NCBI GenBank assembly: GCA_002502175.1
Contig: DAPQ01000040.1
Span: 1 to 6,214 of the forward strand
Length of the DNA: 6,214 nt
Direction of reading: 5' to 3'
DNA from: Euryarchaeota archaeon UBA19
GTDB lineage: Archaea; Thermoplasmatota; Poseidoniia; Poseidoniales; Thalassarchaeaceae
Below the pieces are notes generated by a model. The model was given only the letters and a program-made list of their open reading frames with translations, searched no databases and was not told where the DNA came from. This document shows, piece by piece, positions 6,018 through 6,214 of this stretch. The translations under genes and the position numbers were made by a program. The stretch's first letter is position 1. The number at the start of each line of letters is the position of its first letter.

Positions 6018-6214
6018 ACATCCCACTCTAATGGGATGTGGATTTCATTCCTTCGAAGAAATGGAAGTGTTGACATTGGGTTGTCGTATACCGCTAGTTT
6101 AGCATTACCAGAAGTTGTAAGCCCCTCTGCTTCGACTAGTTTTCGTAGCTTATTCTGTAGTCTCAATGACTTGCTTGGGCGAGAGAGGCCAGAGAATTTC
6201 AGAACTGCAACCAC
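6014..6214 (-). CDS. SOUL-family heme-binding protein, C-terminal part
   Basis: The minus-strand frame is open from the right edge to a TAG at 6016-6014, giving 67 codons. The edge codon happens to be GTG, but the gene almost certainly starts beyond the window, since SOUL proteins run to roughly 180-200 residues. Visible hallmarks are 'VAVLKFSG' (FSG at 7-9), a helix with 'LRKLVEAEGL' (24-32), 'AVYDNP' (41-46, matching the family Y-N-P-P region) and the strongly conserved ending 'FLRRNEIHIPL' (52-62). SOUL/HBP proteins bind heme or tetrapyrroles; roles in prokaryotes are poorly known, and the heme-contact region is not in view. The gene converges on the M28 peptidase gene, with the two ends sharing 6014-6017, so there is no separate terminator space between them. 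Confidence 0.85.
   Translation of the reverse strand: MVAVLKFSGLSRPSKSLRLQNKLRKLVEAEGLTTSGNAKLAVYDNPMSTLPFLRRNEIHIPLEWDV

Noticed and set aside
1..6214. Defence island, prophage, toxin-antitoxin or biosynthetic cluster
   Set aside because: Each recognised gene is a metabolic, membrane or secreted hydrolytic protein, and no integrase, transposase, nuclease or cluster-type enzyme is present.

Overview
The window is 6.2 kb of gene-dense DNA that looks like a planktonic marine archaeon, most likely Marine Group II Euryarchaeota (Candidatus Poseidoniales). This assignment is an inference. It rests on a secreted hydrolase with a long Asp-rich stalk of 'FPxDPxEW-DSDGDGxGDN' units ending in a membrane anchor, a lipobox-bearing secreted peptidase, very short intergenic spaces, and moderate GC with no strong bacterial promoters. 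No rRNA, tRNA, mobile element or CRISPR array is visible, and no marker gene is present to prove the taxonomy.

Layout, left to right. (1) 1-360 (+): the C-terminal end of a thioredoxin-fold protein cut by the left edge. (2) 366-791 (+): a four-helix membrane protein of the ABA4-like (DUF4281) family, five bases after gene 1. (3) 848-2992 (+): a large surface protein with a signal peptide, a PHB-depolymerase/feruloyl-esterase-type alpha/beta hydrolase with a full Ser-Asp-His triad, a thrombospondin-type-3-like calcium-binding repeat stalk and a C-terminal transmembrane anchor. (4) 3017-3373 (+; a GTG at 2993 is an alternative start): a DUF3147 membrane protein directly after the esterase. (5) 3442-4239 (+): dimethylarginine dimethylaminohydrolase (DDAH) with its catalytic residues intact. 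(6) 4296-6017 (+): a lipoprotein M28-family zinc peptidase, preceded by a perfect 9-bp inverted repeat that ends three bases before its ATG. (7) 6014-6214 (-): the C-terminal part of a SOUL heme-binding protein, convergent with gene 6 and sharing four bases with it.

All complete genes lie on the + strand, and genes 1-2 and 3-4 are close enough to be co-transcribed. The contents do not form one obvious pathway. Two genes, the esterase and the M28 peptidase, are extracellular degradative enzymes fixed to the cell surface, which fits a heterotroph living on polymers and protein. DDAH would add use of methylated arginine released by protein turnover. No defence, mobile or biosynthetic cluster is evident. 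The most interesting items are the esterase-stalk-anchor architecture with two repeat lengths, DDAH in a probable marine archaeon, and the inverted repeat before the peptidase gene.
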